NCBI GenBank assembly: GCA_015501075.1
Contig: JADNYJ010000057.1
Span: forward strand, 162,176-226,175
DNA: 64,000 nucleotides
From: Gymnopilus junonius
Taxonomy: Eukaryota > Basidiomycota > Agaricomycetes > Agaricales > Galerinaceae
Reading direction: 5' to 3'
Part shown: positions 1 to 13,769 of the stretch, piece after piece
How the letters are laid out: each line of letters opens with the position of its first letter
Numbering within the stretch: the stretch's first letter is position 1
The notes under the pieces: model-generated
Databases searched by the model: none
What the model was told of the DNA's origin: nothing
What the model saw: the letters and a program-made list of their open reading frames with translations, nothing else
Translations under genes and position numbers: made by a program

Positions 1-3000
1 TGTGAGCCAAAAAGTAGACAGAATCAGTAAACGTTACTTTGCACAAGACAGAAAGACACCGGCGTGCGGGGAGACCCAGACGGATATCCACGGCCCGTCC
101 ACCGAAGTCCAAGGACGAAACAACTCAACTGGTCAGGGACGACAATATTCGATGTCGTTTCCAAAATCGTCATACCAAGACTAGAGATTAAACACGACGT
201 GAGAACCAACCGAACACCGTTCGAACCGTGCGACCAACTCACCTAAACACATCAGCGGCTTTGCCGTACCGCCCTTGCAGCACCTCGGGTGCCAAGTACA
301 ACTTGTCCCCTTCACGTTCAAACCCTCCAATTGGAGCAATTGTTGTCACCTTACCACTAGAACTTGAGGTGATTGAGACAGTTGAAGTTGCAGTGGACGT
401 GCGTTCAGGGCGAGGCCACAATGACGCCATCCCAAAGTCGCCGATCTTGAATCGCCCTTCCTTCGTCACGAACACATTCGATGGCTTCAAGTCCAGGTGA
501 ATAACCCCAGAATCGTGAATGAAACTCAAGCCCTGTGGAAAGAAGAAATAATGGATCAGCTTCCGTTTCTGGGGAACCGAATAGATAAATTGCGTTGTGA
601 CGCGTGACCTACGTTACTCAAATCAACAATCGCTTTCCATACCCTCGCCTCATCCAAGCGGGGAAATACCCGCCCGTACTCCCATAAAAAGCGTGCAAGG
701 TTGCCAGATTCGCATAATTCAGTGCATATAAACAGTGCCTCGTCCTCTTCCCAGCTATCAATGTAGGCCAATACATTGGAATGGCGTCCATCAGCGTACT
801 GAGTTAAGGCGGCTTCCGATAGATGCTTCAGGATATCTACCTCCTCGCGTAGTCGAAGCCTAGGTGTAAAACGTACAGATTCAGCCACCATCCAAAAACC
901 ATAGCAACTATGGTAAAAAAGAGGGAACACGACCAAAAAAAGACCAGCTATTGGGGCAGACATCTCGAAATGTAGATGCTACCGTGTCAAGGTCGATGAC
1001 GGTTTTGTGAACTTCCGCACCGGCGCATCCGCCCAAGCCGCATGCAGTGCAAAACCAGGCACCCCAGACGGCCACGAAAAAAGACGAACCAACAAGCAGA
1101 TGGAGAGATGCACGTACCGATGTTTGACGCCTTCAAACTGCTTTGACTTCTTGATTGCGTACAACTGGAGATCGTCATTTATCTTACTCCGCACTTTGAT
1201 CACCTTCCCGAACTCGCCGCTGCCCACTTCTTCGATCTCATCAAAGTCTCGCTCAAATCGGCCTGGTTGCTGGTCTTCTGCAGAGCCGAACCCGAACGAG
1301 TCTGAAAGAATCCTTGAATCAGCAGACAGCCTTGGAACGCCAACTGCTAAACTGGTCCTCCTACTATTCGTAGGCGAATTAGGAGAGGTCAGGGAGCTAG
1401 TTGAAGATCCAGAGGCCGATCTAGGTGACAACGCCTTGTTCAGAGGATCACCATCACCCGAAGGAGAAAAATGGAGTGGTATTCCAGGCTTGGGTAAGTG
1501 CCAATCTATCAAACACGAACACGAACAAATAGTTAGAAAAAACTTGTAATCATCATAAACACCACCGCGACATGCACGCATCCCCGCAAGCGGGGTGTAG
1601 GGTGATGAGCTCACTTACCGACAGTGATGCCCTTGGCTCGTGTTGGTGTGCTACTGAGTGATGTCGAATCGCTGCCGCTTGAGAAGGCACCGCTACTGCT
1701 CCTGCGCATGAGCCATCGGTTTCGGGGAAGTACTGAACTATTGTTCTTAAGCTCTGACGGAGGAGGCGGCATTCCGAGACCTAGACCACTATATCCTTCC
1801 TTGCCCCGCCTCGTACTGGGACTATACTCTTCTTCTTCTGTGTCTGTGTCTCCGAATTTGTCTCTAGCTTCACGGTGGTTTACGCCTCCTGTTGTTGAAA
1901 AAACAGCAGGCAAGCTCTTCCTGGGTGCTTTGCCGTTTTTAAAGTCACAATCATCCTTCAGACCAACTTTAGACGCTACTGCACTCTGCCATGGACGCGC
2001 ATTCCCGAAATAGTTCATCCGAGGCTTCTTCACAGGTGTCCCAGGAGCCTTCTTGGGCATTCCAGTGCATTTGGATGCAGCAGCCAGGGCCTTCATAATG
2101 AAAGCGTCGACATCCTCCCTCTCAGTGGCATAAGGATGTGTATTGTGAGCATTCCCACCATCTTCATCTTCGACAAATACATGAGCGTTGGGCCAGCCAG
2201 AGGCCCCTTCAGGCGTGACCCCCGGAGTGACCAGTGCCTCGTCTGAGCAGATTGAACTGAGGCTCGTTGACGCCTTAGGCATAACAATTAATAAATCTCC
2301 GCCACCCACACTAGAGCCAGTTGACGCCATGTCATCTTCGTCGCTGATAAGGGAAGCATCATGATCACGCTGTAGAGACTCAGATTTGTATTTCATGGGC
2401 AACGAGGGCTTGGATGGTGAAGCTGAATCTTTGGTCACATTCAGCACAAAAGGTGAAATTGCTGTAACTCCTGTGAAAAACATGTCTTCGTCATCCATAT
2501 CAGCGCTAGCATTCCGAGAATGGCCCTGATGTAACACAGGATACGAAGGGGAAGATCCAGGTGAGGGTGATAAGCCTCTAGCTTGGAACGTGTTCCACAT
2601 AAACTCGCGATCATAGCCATCATCATAAGCACTGCTGTGAGGACCGGCATAGCTATGTCGATTTGCCGCATTTGAGCGCTGTGTCGCCTGTCGGGTGCCC
2701 TGAGCATGTTCAGAAGATGACAGATTGGAACTGCTGCTTGTCCGTGTCCTAGTGGCCTGGGCCGGTGGCGCCGTGATCGCGGGCCCGAAGAAGAGAGCGG
2801 CGCTATCAATTCTGCTGAGTGGTGCTCGCGGAGGATTAGTTGGACGATGTTCTGCATTAGGGCGAGCATTGCTGTGGGAGAGATTGGCAACCCGTCGGCG
2901 TGGACGGGGTGAACCTCCATCCGAGGAAGAAGCTGGAGAGGGAAGCCCGCGATTCACCGCAGAAGGGAAGGTGACAGGTCCACTGTATCGCGGACGGCTC

Positions 3001-4110
3001 ACTCCAGCTCGGAACGGAATACCGGTTTGCTGGAACATAGAAATATTGAAAATGTTACTCGTCAAATCATGTAGCAGCACTTACCCTGGTAGGTGATTTT
3101 GGAACTTTGAACGCTTGCTCGCGTAATTCAGCAGAAAGAGGCCTAGAGCGGGCCCGACGTTTGGTGACATGACCGCCAGGGGATACAGCCTCAGCGACCT
3201 CTTCTGTTTCTTTACCTTTAAGAACGGATTGAAACACGATTGGGTATTGCTGAGCGCCTTTCGAAATGGGCTTGGGCTTGCTCAAGAACAATGAATGATC
3301 CGGCTCATCCTCGTCCATCTCGCAGCCCGAGTCGCTCGCGGTCCCACAGAACTCGGAGTCGTCGTTGACAGAGGTATTGAGATCCGAAAGCCGAAGGCGT
3401 GTCAGACTGGCTGTCTGACTCTTAAGGTAGGCTTCTGTTTCAGCTTTAGTCTGCGGCGTGCGCTCTGTAAACCTTGGAGCTGAGAGTGGAGCCAGGCACT
3501 CAAAGGACACTGATGAATCAGGGCGTTTAGATTGCGTGGTCTTCAATGGTGTGACATGAGATGGACGTAGAGGAGTGGCAAGTGGCGTAGATTTGCGCTT
3601 AGTGCCAACACCGACTCGGGCGGACGATGCTACGTCCGCAGGTGGCACAGCAGGCGTGCCGCCGAAAACAGCATTAGAACTCTTGCTAGTAAGCGCAGAT
3701 CGACTATAAACGCGGTGGACTTGCTTAACCGGAGTCAAAAGCGGCTGGGATGTAGATGTAGAGAAGAAAGACACGTTCATGGCTGAGGCGGACGACAAAA
3801 AGATGGAGCCATCTTTGTCATCCGCAGTGATTGGTTGAGGCTTAGGTGCAAAGGGGTTGAAATTGTGCGCCAGCGCGGGGGACTTGTAGGGAGACTGGAG
3901 AGGATCGTCTTGTACATCTGTGGCGTTCGTATTAATTGGGAAGAGGGGGCGCTGTCTGAGCGGGGAGGGTGGCAGCATTGGGGAGTCGTAAGAAGCAGTT
4001 GTTCGTGGAGGAGTGCAAGTGCGGCGATGGTAAGTCGGAGAGACAGCCACGCCTGAGTCGCATGGTGTATTCCCGTGCATATATGGTTTGGTGGGTGTAG
4101 ACACGAGCAT
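1..4110 (-). CDS. wee1: Wee1-family mitotic inhibitor kinase (3' end beyond window)
   Basis: Wee1 kinases phosphorylate the inhibitory tyrosine of Cdk1 and delay mitosis. Exons on the minus strand: 4110-3085, 3029-1619, 1505-1118, 859-613, 532-243 and 180-about 130; phases agree at each junction and all introns are GT-AG. The first ~900 residues are a long Ser/Thr/Pro-rich regulatory region with many SP/TP sites. The kinase domain starts near residue 903: glycine loop GSGEFGKV, lysine in YAIKK (about 931), the Wee1-type catalytic loop HLDLKPSN, IGDFGMA, LYLAPE and then SLGMTILE. The HLDLKP form and the GMASLWP segment after DFG are typical of Wee1 rather than general kinases. The rest of the C-lobe lies past base 1; the donor after base 130 (GTTGAGT) is my best guess. 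Confidence 0.93.
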
Positions 4111-5546
4111 GTCAAAATGAGGGTCGGAGTGGGATCAAGACGCGTGTCAAGGGGTTAATTGGGTAGTTTTCGATGGAATAGATTATTGCAGAAGTGATTT
4201 CCGTGGTCGTGTAAGCTAATAATTGCAGGTCTTGCTCGTCGTCGCTGTGGAACTCTAGTCGTGGACGTCGTGCTGGGCAGGGAAGAAATAAATAGAAAGT
4301 CAAGCCGCGATCGTCTCATTATATCTCACGGACAAGCATTCAACATAGTCATGTGATCGCGTTGCTGTGACCCGTTTTGACTCCGTCCGATCACCATCAA
4401 CCCCGTATTCCGATCCATCGGCTTCTTTCTTACTCTTTTGTTCTTTACAGTACTACGCAAGCACACAAAACCATCGTTATTCTTTTGTGTTGATTCAAGA
4501 AAGCAAGAAGACCTTTTCGACCATTGCTAAAGCAACCCCCTCAATTATCAGGATGTCATCCTCCGTAGTTCTCTGCCAATTGTTCATCCTTGACACCCTC
4601 GTATGAGTCGGGTCACGTCTCGCTGACTACGACTCCAACCTCCGTGTTAAATAGGTTTATTTCCTATACTCCAGGGCCGCAGCCAAATCTTCAAATTCCA
4701 CCAAGATGTTCATACCTAAACGGCAGTAAAATCTCAGATTATTGTTTGCCGCGCAGCATCACACCCCATCTTGTCCTTTCCTTCAACAGTCGTCGGTCAG
4801 AACCCCCGTGTGCGAAGACGAATGTATCACTTTATTTCTGCGTAGCTTTTTAAGATCCTAAAATTCAGATACACAGAGATCTAAAGTAGAAAAGCAAAAG
4901 AATGCATGTTTTCATAAATATGTAAAAGGAAATCTGTGGGCCCCTCATGATGAGGACCCACAAGGCCAAATGAATTTTTGAAGGTCTAAAATTCCAACGA
5001 TATGAAGGTAAAATTAGCGAAATGAAATGATTGCTTTCTGTGCCGAGTTTCAGGCTACCGGTGTCTTTCAGGCTGTCGATCCCCGCAACTGGCGTGTTTA
5101 GTGAGGTGCGCCACACTCGATCACGATCGATAATATGGCGATCACCATCAGGTCCGGGGAACTGCCATCTCAAAAGTATCCGACCGAAAGAAAGTTCAAT
5201 AAGCTTCGGTGCCTTTAATTGTGCGTCAAAAATGACGACAATTTCAGATACTAGATGAGGTGGCTCTGATCAGGGATCAAGTCCAAAATTTTTACAAGTA
5301 TCGCAGTCCGACTAATTGAAGGAGTTTAGAATACAACACGGGGCTATTGAAATACTCATCTATAGTAGATATATGGTATCACAATCTATTAAATTGAAAT
5401 GCATGCCATAGGCCATCACGACGTTAAATTCCTTCGTCATCATTGAATTGAGGCGCATAAGCCGTGCCATCCATCCTCCTGAGAGCCTGACCATACGCTG
5501 GTTGCCGTCGCCTTCGGACTTGTTGTTGATCATAATAGAAAGATGG
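4111..5546. other. Intergenic spacer between wee1 and the FIT2-like gene
   Basis: The left part is the wee1 upstream region. No gene is supported. On the minus strand an open stretch of about 130 codons (about 5272-4865) follows a possible acceptor (TGATCAG near 5270). It has protein-like composition in its first half and contains WQFPGPDGDRH, but I do not recognise it and see no start. It may be a gene relic or chance. Confidence 0.4.
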
Positions 5547-6413
5547 TTACGAGAAGATTGGAAGCTGAGAAACAGCAAAACTAGTCACTCCGAGAACTGG
5601 AAAAGAAAATGTAAGTTAGTCACATTGAAAGGAAAGAAACGACAAACACATACGGTAACCCGTAAACTTCTCGAACGGCGAATGGAAGTACACACTCGTC
5701 GTGTAGGTACCCAATAGCCAAATGCCCATTAACGCAATATTGGCAGCCACAGCCCACATGTGCAACCCGCTCCACCAAGCCCGGAATTTGAACGATGCAC
5801 GCAGTTGGTCTGCCAATAAAAGTGTCGCCATCGTCAACAGAAAGACGTGCCCTGAGAAATCGTGGCCCCTTCGTATGCGAGGAACAATGCGCCATCCCTC
5901 CGGAAGTCCAGCGAAGTTATCGCTGAACAGGTGCTTGTGGGTCTCTGGACTAATGGCCGACTTCGTGTAACAGACTTCGATTGGCACATTTCGAATATGC
6001 CCGTCAGGCAGTTGATAGACGCATTCCCCACCAGAATACACCGTAAACCTGTCCAACAAGGCTGGTCCGAAAAACCAACTAGTGAAAAGCACCCAAACCG
6101 AAGTCAGAAAAAGGAATTTGGAAAGCCGTCGTCTTGTGCGTATTTGTGGTGGTGATGTGAGGTATGAGAAGAGAAACACAAGAGATGTCCATCCCCATGA
6201 CTTTTTGATAAAATACACGTTTAGAGGGTTGGACTTGGAGGCGAAGAAATGAGTATCGGCGAGATGGTGAGGGAGGTGAGTCAAGTGAGGGTTTGAGGTG
6301 TCGAGATAGGTTCCGTAAAGAACTGAGTATGCAGACCCTAGTAATAGGATCGCAGTGACTGTTAGTAACGTCTGAAGCCGCAAGTCTGTCATAGTAGTTG
6401 AGGAGAAAGTCAA
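5547..6413 (-). CDS. FIT2/Scs3-family ER membrane protein (fat-storage-inducing)
   Basis: FIT proteins sit in the ER membrane, act as acyl-CoA diphosphatases and are needed for normal lipid-droplet budding; Scs3 is the yeast member. Two exons, 6413-5654 and 5596-5547, with a 57 nt intron, give 269 residues, normal for fungi. Several hydrophobic segments are visible: LLTVTAILLLGSAYSVLYG near the N terminus, a second at SLVFLFSYL, a third at FLTSVWVLFTSWFFGP, and two near the end. The family signature is present: RRGHDFSGHVFLLTMA (GHDxSGHxFLL with the first conserved His) and later VYFHSPFEKFTGY with the second His. The splice is supported because exon 2 continues the FTGYLLG motif and ends after 16 codons. 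Confidence 0.9.
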
Positions 6414-6583
6414 ACGTAGGAACTTGAAGGACGGGCGTGCGCACTGCGTTGCGCTCTGTGGAAGAGTGTGGAAGACGTCGCATATTCACGTGATTGCATC
6501 AACGACTCTGTGAGAGCCTGAGGTCGAGAAGTGAAAAATATAATAAATATCCATGTAGTACATTGATTTCTATTTCTTATGAT

Positions 6584-7792
<1,209 letters not shown>

Positions 7793-8703
7793 CTTTAACT
7801 TTGAGGATGTAAAGGGCCGACTAGTGGTGGAAGATTGCAAGGTGGTTGGGGTAGGAAAGAAAGGATCGGGCCTTCACGTCGGTCTATTTAACTTTTCGCT
7901 CTGGATAACAACCGAGCTCCGAAGCGCGCGCACAGGTCTGCTCGAATGATTAAACCTATCCCAGGTTGATGAGTTCCGTTTACACGAAACGTGTCCTGTT
8001 CTTAGTCGATACTGATCTATCGCTGACAATTCATTCTGTGGGATGGCTGCTCTACCTGGGTTTCCCGACTCTGGAACGGAAGAGTGGTTAAAAATAATCA
8101 ACAAATGTCGGTAATGACGGGTCAGGTAACTTCCGGCACCGCTCCGGGAAAGCCTCTTCGTCCGTCTTCTCATGAAAGACACTAAGTAGAACGGCCTATG
8201 TCAACCTGGTAGATTTTAATTCTCTCAGTCTCGTGGAACCATTACTATAGGATTCCAGCGTTCACAGAGATTGAGCCAGAGGACTAAAAAGCTATAAATT
8301 GCCAGTCAAACTTTGATCGAATTCCTCGGCGCTGGATCTTTCACCTTAAAGACTTTTTGGAATTCGATGAAGCTGCGTTTATCCAACCTTCGCCACCAGG
8401 GCGGGTATTTCTCACCTAAAAACTTTTCCCTGCGCTGTCTGGTTGAAAGATCAAAATGGCGATGCTAAGCGATTCTTCATGTATCATTTAGGATTTCGAG
8501 AAGAAGAATGGAAAGAGAATATTGAAATACAGATAAGGTATCACAAGTCTATGTAGATATACTAAACACCAATTATACAGTTGGCAATAACAAATAATTA
8601 GCAGAGTTCGAAGAAAGCAATTACGCAGTGCCATCTCGTCCATTAGCGGGATCTGTCCATGAATAATGCAGTCACTGTCGAGCCCGAGATCTGCAGAGCA
8701 TCT
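7793..8703. other. Intergenic spacer
   Basis: Promoter of the HEM2 gene on one side and the 3' flank of the metallophosphoesterase on the other. Both neighbours run leftward. I see no supported gene, RNA or repeat; a 100-codon open frame at 7874-8182 (minus) has no recognisable features. Confidence 0.5.
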
Positions 8704-10965
8704 CTATGAAATCGTCCAATTGATGATGAACCACGCTATGGCTGCAGGCCAAAACACGCTAATAGCATCCATTAGGACCCCCATCAGCCCACCTCTCCGT
8801 TTTCTTGAACCGCTCAGTCTTGGTTCCGTGCTAAGACCAATCAAATCCAGAAGATTATGCAGAGCGGTCCATGATGGCAGAGTAACTGCCATTCTCCTTC
8901 TACGGCCTCTAAACACGAAAGTATAACTCCATGACCATCCGCGCCTCTTCGGTCCTGACAACTGCCTCAACTGGTCTGGCGCAGAGATAAATTGCGACTG
9001 CAACCTCGGAGATGTATGCACGCCGGATTCAGGATCATGCACAACCTCAAATTCATCGTCATCCCGTCCACTTTGCCCGACTTGAGACCAGTCGTCATCA
9101 TCTCGAGCATGCCCTTCACGCCGCGTTGCATATTGAACAGGGAACATTGGATCATTTTCATTTTCCTCGTCGCCTCTATCCGAGAGCGCCAATGGTCCAC
9201 TTAAAGAGGTTGGCGAGGAAGGCGCTGGAGTGCCAGGAAGGGAAGCAACAAGGTGAGTCGCTGACGTAGATTGAAAACGTGGGGTTCGTAAGTAGGGCGG
9301 GAATGTCGCACGCGGACTAACAGGAACAGTGGGCGAGTATGGAGACCATGTTGCACTCCATTGTGTAGAATCCGGGTACATAGCTGGATTGGGGCTATTA
9401 GGCCCACTGCTACGGGGAGACGGGGTCAGTGACAAAACGTCGGGTTTCTTGAACGGCCTAGACCGAATTTTACGGAAATTGAGGACAAAGAAGAGGAGTA
9501 TGGTAATGCATATGCATGGGAAGTAGAAGCTGCTGTAAACGTGGAACTGGTTGGGCAAGGCACATGCTCTATCAGCGAAAGACGAAAAACTCGGGTTGGC
9601 GACGACGGCTGGATCGACGAGGGACAGGAGCTGAAATCCTGGTCGTTCGATGTGCACTGAAATGGAGAACGATTTTACCGTCACTTCACGTATTGCATTG
9701 GCTTGATTATTCCCGTCGACTCGACTACCAGGTAAAACGTGGGTGTAATCGCAGTAATCACGGTTGTCCGCACTGAGAGACGACAAAAGGGTTGGCAAAG
9801 CAAAGCGCAAAAACTGTAGATAGTACGCACCTGAATACTATTAAAGGCTCGAGATTTTTGAGCAAAAAACTTGTTGTCTGTTTTCCTAGCAAGCTCTGAT
9901 AGCCAGGGCCTGCTGCTCTACCGATATTGCCTTTTTCCCTTAAGGGACCACAATCTCCCGTCTCGGGCCTTGCGAGAGGTATATGGCTGAGAAGGATAAC
10001 ATGTCCTGGTCCATCTTAAAAAAACAGACGTTAGTATCAACGACCCTGCAGACAAGGGATAGGATAGAACACACATTCTCCCATCTCTTTCACAAACTCG
10101 ATAGCACCGCCTTTGATTGGTGTCCATTCTTCAAAACTCTTAGCTTTGGCATGCCGTTGATAATCTTCATCGACAAGTGCGGGCGAGTCCAAAGCAATAA
10201 AAGTGTGATTCGAAATAGTTAATTTCTGATTCAGAGGGCCAAAGGTGTTAACGAAATATGAACGAAGATTTTTGGACACCTGGGGTCCGAAACCCAGTCT
10301 ATGCTAAATCAGTAATTTGAGCATACACTTGTCTAGTGCAAATGCGCACCCGACATCATTGTTTCCTGGTACGTAATGTACCTTGGTAGGGGGGTCTATG
10401 TCGAAGGTCGACAAGAAGGAATCGGCAGCGTGACGATACCTAATTCACTAGTACCATTTAGAAAGCCGAACACGTAGGTGGGATACGTACTCTTCCAAAT
10501 TTTGCGATGCTTTGCCGTTGGCAAGCATATCCCCCAAGAAAATTACGGCATGGGGTCTGAGTCGTGAAGTAACATGCCAACTTTTACGAATATTTAAATC
10601 GAAGAGAACGCGTCGAATCCGGGTAGCCCAAGCGCTTCTCGGTGATAGCAGTGTTGGGTGCTGTACTTGGGGATCGGCGACGAGGAGTACGTGCATAGTA
10701 CTTGGCTTTTGTCGCAATTTCTGTCGTCAGAAAACGTTGTATGTTTCAGTCAAAGTCCGGTCAAGAGTTATGAATGATTTACATGTCCGATGTTGACCTC
10801 TGGCCAACGGCATCCGGATAGACTCCAAAAGAAGATGCCCAAGTCTCCCCAAATAACTATGACCACCCACAGAAGCCTGAGAACATTGGTGGTGAGGGCG
10901 TGTGAGTAGAGATGACTTTGTCTAGAGGCAGACAGCGTGAGGGATCCCGGACGCGATTCCGACAT
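8704..10965 (-). CDS. Cdc1/Ted1/MPPE1-type membrane metallophosphoesterase
   Basis: Family members remove ethanolamine-phosphate from GPI-anchor mannoses in the ER and so influence GPI-protein export. Six exons: 10965-10783, 10720-10491, 10439-10350, 10298-10075, 10014-9831 and 9772-8704; they sum to 659 residues. One intron carries a textbook TACTAAC branch site. N-terminal membrane segment LLWVVIVIWGDLGIFFW, then phosphoesterase blocks VADPQ (D77), FLGDML, PGNNDVG, LSHIPLARP (H253) and FSADNRDYC (304-311), then a membrane span at about 385-403, a Ser/Pro/acidic cytosolic stretch and a last hydrophobic segment WPAAIAWFIINW at the C terminus. Two places where classical phosphoesterases have His carry Asn (GNND) and Arg (DNRD). 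The neighbouring genes share the strand but no clear pathway. Confidence 0.86.
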
Positions 10966-11752
10966 TGAAACGGAATATTTGGTGGTTCAAGCGGTCAGAT
11001 TGACCTCTGTAAAATCAGCTTGGACCGATAATTGAATGGATTTTACTAAGAAGAGAATGTCGTTGTTAAAAGAGGGGGTACGAGCAAGGTGCAAGTTGAC
11101 AGCAGCGTTAATGAATTATAACCAGCATAGGGTCGCTTTAGTCTTGTGAAAGGGGTGACATATTTGGCAACATCGTCTTCGACAAATATTTATCAAGCCA
11201 ACCCTGCAGTGTAACAAACTGCAGGCTTGTGGTACATATCGGTTTGTCTAAACTAAATCTCTGATTTATACTACTCTTCATATATCAAGAAACATTATAT
11301 CATGGCTAAAAATAATGCGCGTCCCTTGAGACTCGAGTCCAGTCAGAATGTAATAACAAATTTAACTGGTTCAGGAGTCATGAACAATGTGGAGTCGATT
11401 CGTATCTGGTCACTTTCACAATAGAATTGAAAAAGTAAGGCAGTTTGTTCAATGATTGAGCGCAGATACCCACTGCAAGGTACCTTCTTGCTAATTTGGG
11501 ATATTTATTCTATTTTAATTCCTGCAAGGCTCCGAACGACACCTGCTGCAAGGGGTGGTTGAATGGTCTACAATGTCATTAACGACTCTATGTACAACAT
11601 TACATTGCAGAAAAGCTAGTTTATATGAAGAAAAAGTTACAGTACCAGGCTGATTGTAGTGATGCATACATGTGAATTAAATGTGGCAAATGATTGTGGG
11701 GCGTTGCAAAGTGAAAATGAAAATGATAAAAATGGTATCCTTGCAATTATAT
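10966..11752. other. Intergenic spacer, AT-rich
   Basis: Upstream region of the metallophosphoesterase gene and 3' flank of the next leftward-transcribed gene. No coding, RNA or repeat feature could be supported. Confidence 0.5.
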
Positions 11753-12791
11753 CTATGTGGAACCTTTCTTTTCGTCGTCTTCTTCTTCCGACATATCTCG
11801 CTTCTTCCATTGCTCATAGGCATGAGAAAATGTCCGTTGGGCCAGGATAAGAGGCTCTTCGGTCTTAGCCTTTTCCCATACCCGTTGTGCAAATTGCTTC
11901 TGTTCGCCAGATGTTATGCTTTCGAATGTAATATTTAGTGCCTCATACGTTGGCGCCAGCAATTTATTGATCTTGGCCAACAATGGAGGGAATTCAGGGG
12001 GTAGAGGGACCAACAGTGACAATGAACTGAAAAATATGGGTCAGGAGCAAGCTAATTAAGCATATACAGCCCACGTACCTGGTATCTTGTATGTTCTTTG
12101 GTGGAACAATAGGCCCCCACCATGGCGCCTGAGGTGGGGTTTGCCCAACAGGTTTGTCACCGACATTCTGCTTCAGCTGCTCTTGATAATCCTGCCAAAT
12201 CTCCTTCCTACTTTGCCGGATCTGTTCCAATTGCTGTTGGTGTTGAAGATCAAGCATCATCTTTTCCGTCTTCTGCACGACAGCCCATCTACCTGTCGCA
12301 GTCCAGAGGTACCAACCCTCATCCCAATACTTCGGCTGCGTTGCTTTTGGTTTAGAAGAATTATCCTCAGTGACATCCTTCGAACCACCGAGCATTCGAG
12401 GCAAGTTTGCTGATTGCCCTTCTGCAGGGAGAAGGTACTTCGCCTTTCCATCAGGTCCGACGTTGTTGTGGTGCTTGAAGGCTACAACATTTCGAACTTC
12501 GTGCGGAAAGACCTTGCGCAAGCATATTGAATGACAATTGGGTTCTTTGCCGTGAATCCGACCGCTGACACTCTGTGTACAATACGTGAAGCACCACTCG
12601 TCGACTTTAGGGGAGAATCGGCCTGAAAGCGTCTATCAATTGTATGTCAGATATAGTACATAAGCGAACGGCTTACCTTGAGGAGGTGTAAGGATCTTGA
12701 TCGTAGGCCAATCAGCGAATGGAGGCTTTCGGACTCGAGACTGTTGTTGTTGCTGCTGAGAAGGGCCAGGGACTTGTTCTGAAGACGACAT
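11753..12791 (-). CDS. Conserved fungal protein of unknown function, polyQ N terminus
   Basis: Three exons, 12791-12677, 12622-12079 and 12026-11753, give 310 residues with matching phases. The N terminus holds a short Q tract (QQQQQQ, about residues 12-17) and the basic segment RVRKPPFADWPTIKILTPPQ. A compact cysteine/histidine cluster follows at about residues 47-68 (WCFTYC, then HGKEPNCHSIC), which could bind metal. Next come a Trp-rich segment (YWDEGWYLWTATGRW), a coiled-coil-like Gln/Glu/Arg stretch (LQHQQQLEQIRQSRKEIWQDY), a Pro/Trp linker and an acidic Lys/Glu tail. The codon phase and clean splice sites make it a real gene. I do not recognise a named family and assign no function. Confidence 0.82.
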
Positions 12792-13769
12792 GGTGGATGG
12801 AAAGAAAGAAGAATGTTTGGGGAGTCAGTCCCTCTTCGGAAACGGCTGACCACTGCCGCCAGGCCACCGCCACGCCCGCCCGGATCACGTCATAGTAATT
12901 CAAGCGGAGCTTCAATTCAATCGCTGTATATTTTTTCTGTTCGAGCAGACCTTCCTCACAAACTGTGCTGTCTGAAGAATCGCTTTCGCAGCTCCCGCGC
13001 AGGAAAGCTCTCTGCTTTTCATCTTCAGCTGTGGGGAAAGTCCCCGGAGATACAGAACATATCCTCGACTATTCCACGGAAAGCGACCGGCTCCAAGCAC
13101 GACGGTACTGGTCGAGGATGGATGAGGTTGTATTGGCAGATTGCGAATCTGAGGACTTGCTCCTGCCTCCATCTCAATCCACTCTGTGGCTCTGTCTGGT
13201 GGGTTGCCATCGACTAAGGCGCAGGCGCGCGAAGATATGAGCGTGCTTGTTGCTCGTTGGTTTACTTTGAAGGACTGGCCATCCGTTGCTCATAGACACA
13301 GTTATGCGATTGATTGATTCCTTCGCTGGATCATCAACTCAATGGGGCTCACTCTCAGTCAGCACATCTTTATTTTTTCCTTTTTGGGACCTTGCCGTCC
13401 TTCGTGATACTTAGTCTGTTGGTGGAGTCAGGTAAGCACTTCCTCTTTCATTTCACTCATATTTTCTTCTGTATGATGCTTCAATTTTTATTGAATTTCT
13501 TCATGGTGTATACCTCAATGTACCAATGTGTTGTTGTGGGCGGGCTCCAGAATTTGACACCCTGATTTCTTAATATACTTCCATTAATTCCTCAGACCCT
13601 TGAAAGAACGCGACTCACGATAATCCCCTAGGTTCCTTTCGTTATATTTGCCTCAAGATGTCTTGCACTTTCCTTGGTATCGTGTACATTCGTATAGTGT
13701 GTAATACAAACTATGTAATTCAATTTCTCCAATAGATCGAATACAAGTAAAATCTACATATGGTATACT
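12792..13769. other. Intergenic spacer
   Basis: Promoter of the 310-residue protein and 3' flank of the CoA-ligase gene. Short open frames on both strands between 12813 and 13240 overlap one another and show no motif or splice support. Nothing convincing here. Confidence 0.5.

Noticed and set aside
12813..13240. Small gene divergent from the polyQ protein
   Set aside because: Overlapping open frames on both strands, none with motifs, splice partners or a convincing start.
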